Assembly (NCBI RefSeq): GCF_026107415.2
Contig: NZ_JAPCHX010000002.1
Span: forward strand, 310,001 to 374,000
DNA from: Microbacterium sp. MPKO10
GTDB taxonomy: Bacteria > Actinomycetota > Actinomycetes > Actinomycetales > Microbacteriaceae
Direction: 5' to 3'
Length of the DNA: 64,000 nt
Shown: piece after piece, positions 63,534-64,000 of the stretch
Position numbering within the stretch: position 1 is the first letter of the stretch
Layout of the letters: each line of letters starts with the position of its first letter
Notes under the pieces: model-generated
Database searches by the model: none
Told to the model about the DNA's origin: nothing
The model's input: only the letters and a program-made list of their open reading frames with translations
Made by a program: the position numbers and the translations under genes

Positions 63534-64000
63534 ATGTCCACAAAGCACCCAGCGACGGACGAAAGAGTCGGGTCACACGGTGCCGAGCGTGCGCGTTCTC
63601 GCGTGCCGCGCTGGCTCCGGATCGTGCTTCCCGCACTTCTGATCATCGTGTGGCTCGCCGCTGCTTCCGTCGGCGGACCGTACTTCGGCAAGGTCGACGA
63701 GGTGTCGTCGAACGACCAGACGGCGTACCTTCCCGAATCCGCTGACGCAACACAGGTGCACGAGCTTCTCGGAGAGTTCAGCGACTCAGACGCGATTCCC
63801 GCGATCGTCGTGTTTGCAAGCGACGACGAGCTGACTGATGAGCAGATCGACGCGATCTCCGACAGCATCGAGGATCTCGATGGCACCGCGGGCATCGCCT
63901 CAGACATCTCGCCGGCGATTCCCTCCGATGACGATCGCGCCGTCCAGGCATTCGTGCCGATCAACTCAGACGCAGAGGTGGGAGATGTTGTGACGGAAAT
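63534..64000 (+). CDS. MMPL/RND-family transporter (partial, runs off right edge)
   Basis: Open from ATG 63534 to the window end, 155 codons seen. After a basic cytoplasmic N-terminus, one transmembrane helix (WLRIVLPALLIIVWLAAASVGGPYFGKV) leads into the periplasmic domain typical of MMPL proteins: EVSSNDQTAYLPESADATQVHELL and AIPAIVVFASDDELTDEQIDAI. The full protein would have about 700 residues and 12 helices. Such proteins export lipids or drugs using the proton gradient. It is divergent from marR and probably derepressed by its ligand. Confidence 0.9.
   Translation, partial: MSTKHPATDERVGSHGAERARSRVPRWLRIVLPALLIIVWLAAASVGGPYFGKVDEVSSNDQTAYLPESADATQVHELLGEFSDSDAIPAIVVFASDDELTDEQIDAISDSIEDLDGTAGIASDISPAIPSDDDRAVQAFVPINSDAEVGDVVTE

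Overview
The window is dense, high-GC actinobacterial DNA. Short ATGA or TAATG overlaps, frequent GTG/TTG starts, and a mycobacterium-like galactofuran gene set lying beside teichoic-acid-type genes without mycolate genes all suggest Microbacteriaceae or a close relative. The lineage is an inference; no rRNA or tRNA gene is visible to test it. Both edges cut a gene: a GT4 glycosyltransferase on the left and an MMPL transporter on the right.

Bases 1-26,550 form a cell-envelope glycopolymer locus. It has three GT-B glycosyltransferases and a PglK/MsbA-like ABC flippase. Precursor genes follow: nucleotide-sugar dehydrogenase, galE, glf and a CDP-alditol (TarI+TarJ-type) bifunctional enzyme. Assembly and decoration genes are a LicD-methyltransferase fusion, two pyruvyl-transferase-like proteins, a GT2-TagF fusion, a GlfT2-like galactofuranosyltransferase and an acyltransferase. 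Export and ligation are a Wzm/Wzt ABC exporter and two WaaL/Wzy-like proteins. Together they predict an undecaprenyl-linked polymer containing galactofuranose and alditol phosphate, pyruvylated and acylated, exported by Wzm/Wzt and ligated outside. The stretch from about 10.4 to 18.7 kb is visibly poorer in GC and looks like a later insertion.

Bases 26.6-33.7 kb are housekeeping and accessory genes: an orphan SMI1/SUKH protein, a glutaryl-CoA-dehydrogenase-like enzyme, manA, a Phd/PIN toxin-antitoxin pair, RNase HI, an aldo/keto reductase, a DUF1684 protein and an FMN reductase. Bases 33.9-46 kb hold a membrane protein, a DUF222/HNH nuclease with an acidic repeat tail, a TetR-controlled membrane-protein/esterase operon, a DUF255 thioredoxin-fold protein and L-serine dehydratase. 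Bases 46-64 kb hold a fructosamine-kinase-like protein, TSUP and DASS transporters, an OafA-like acyltransferase with a nearby SGNH lipoprotein, a two-component system with a GerMN-like lipoprotein, a DrrAB-type exporter, a Na+/H+ antiporter, a BTAD/AfsR-like regulator, a methyltransferase, and marR diverging from mmpL.

The most unusual theme is tandem repeats. Five of the intergenic spaces between convergent genes (33.7, 37.8-38.7, 44.5, 58.7 and 62.75 kb), and one space before a start codon (42.4 kb), are built of minisatellites with different periods (7, 6, 14, 17, 19, 28 and about 93 bp). In two of them the first TGACGGC core of the repeat is the stop codon of the upstream gene plus four bases. 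Three proteins also carry in-frame repeat arrays. I found no CRISPR array, insertion sequence, prophage or RNA gene.
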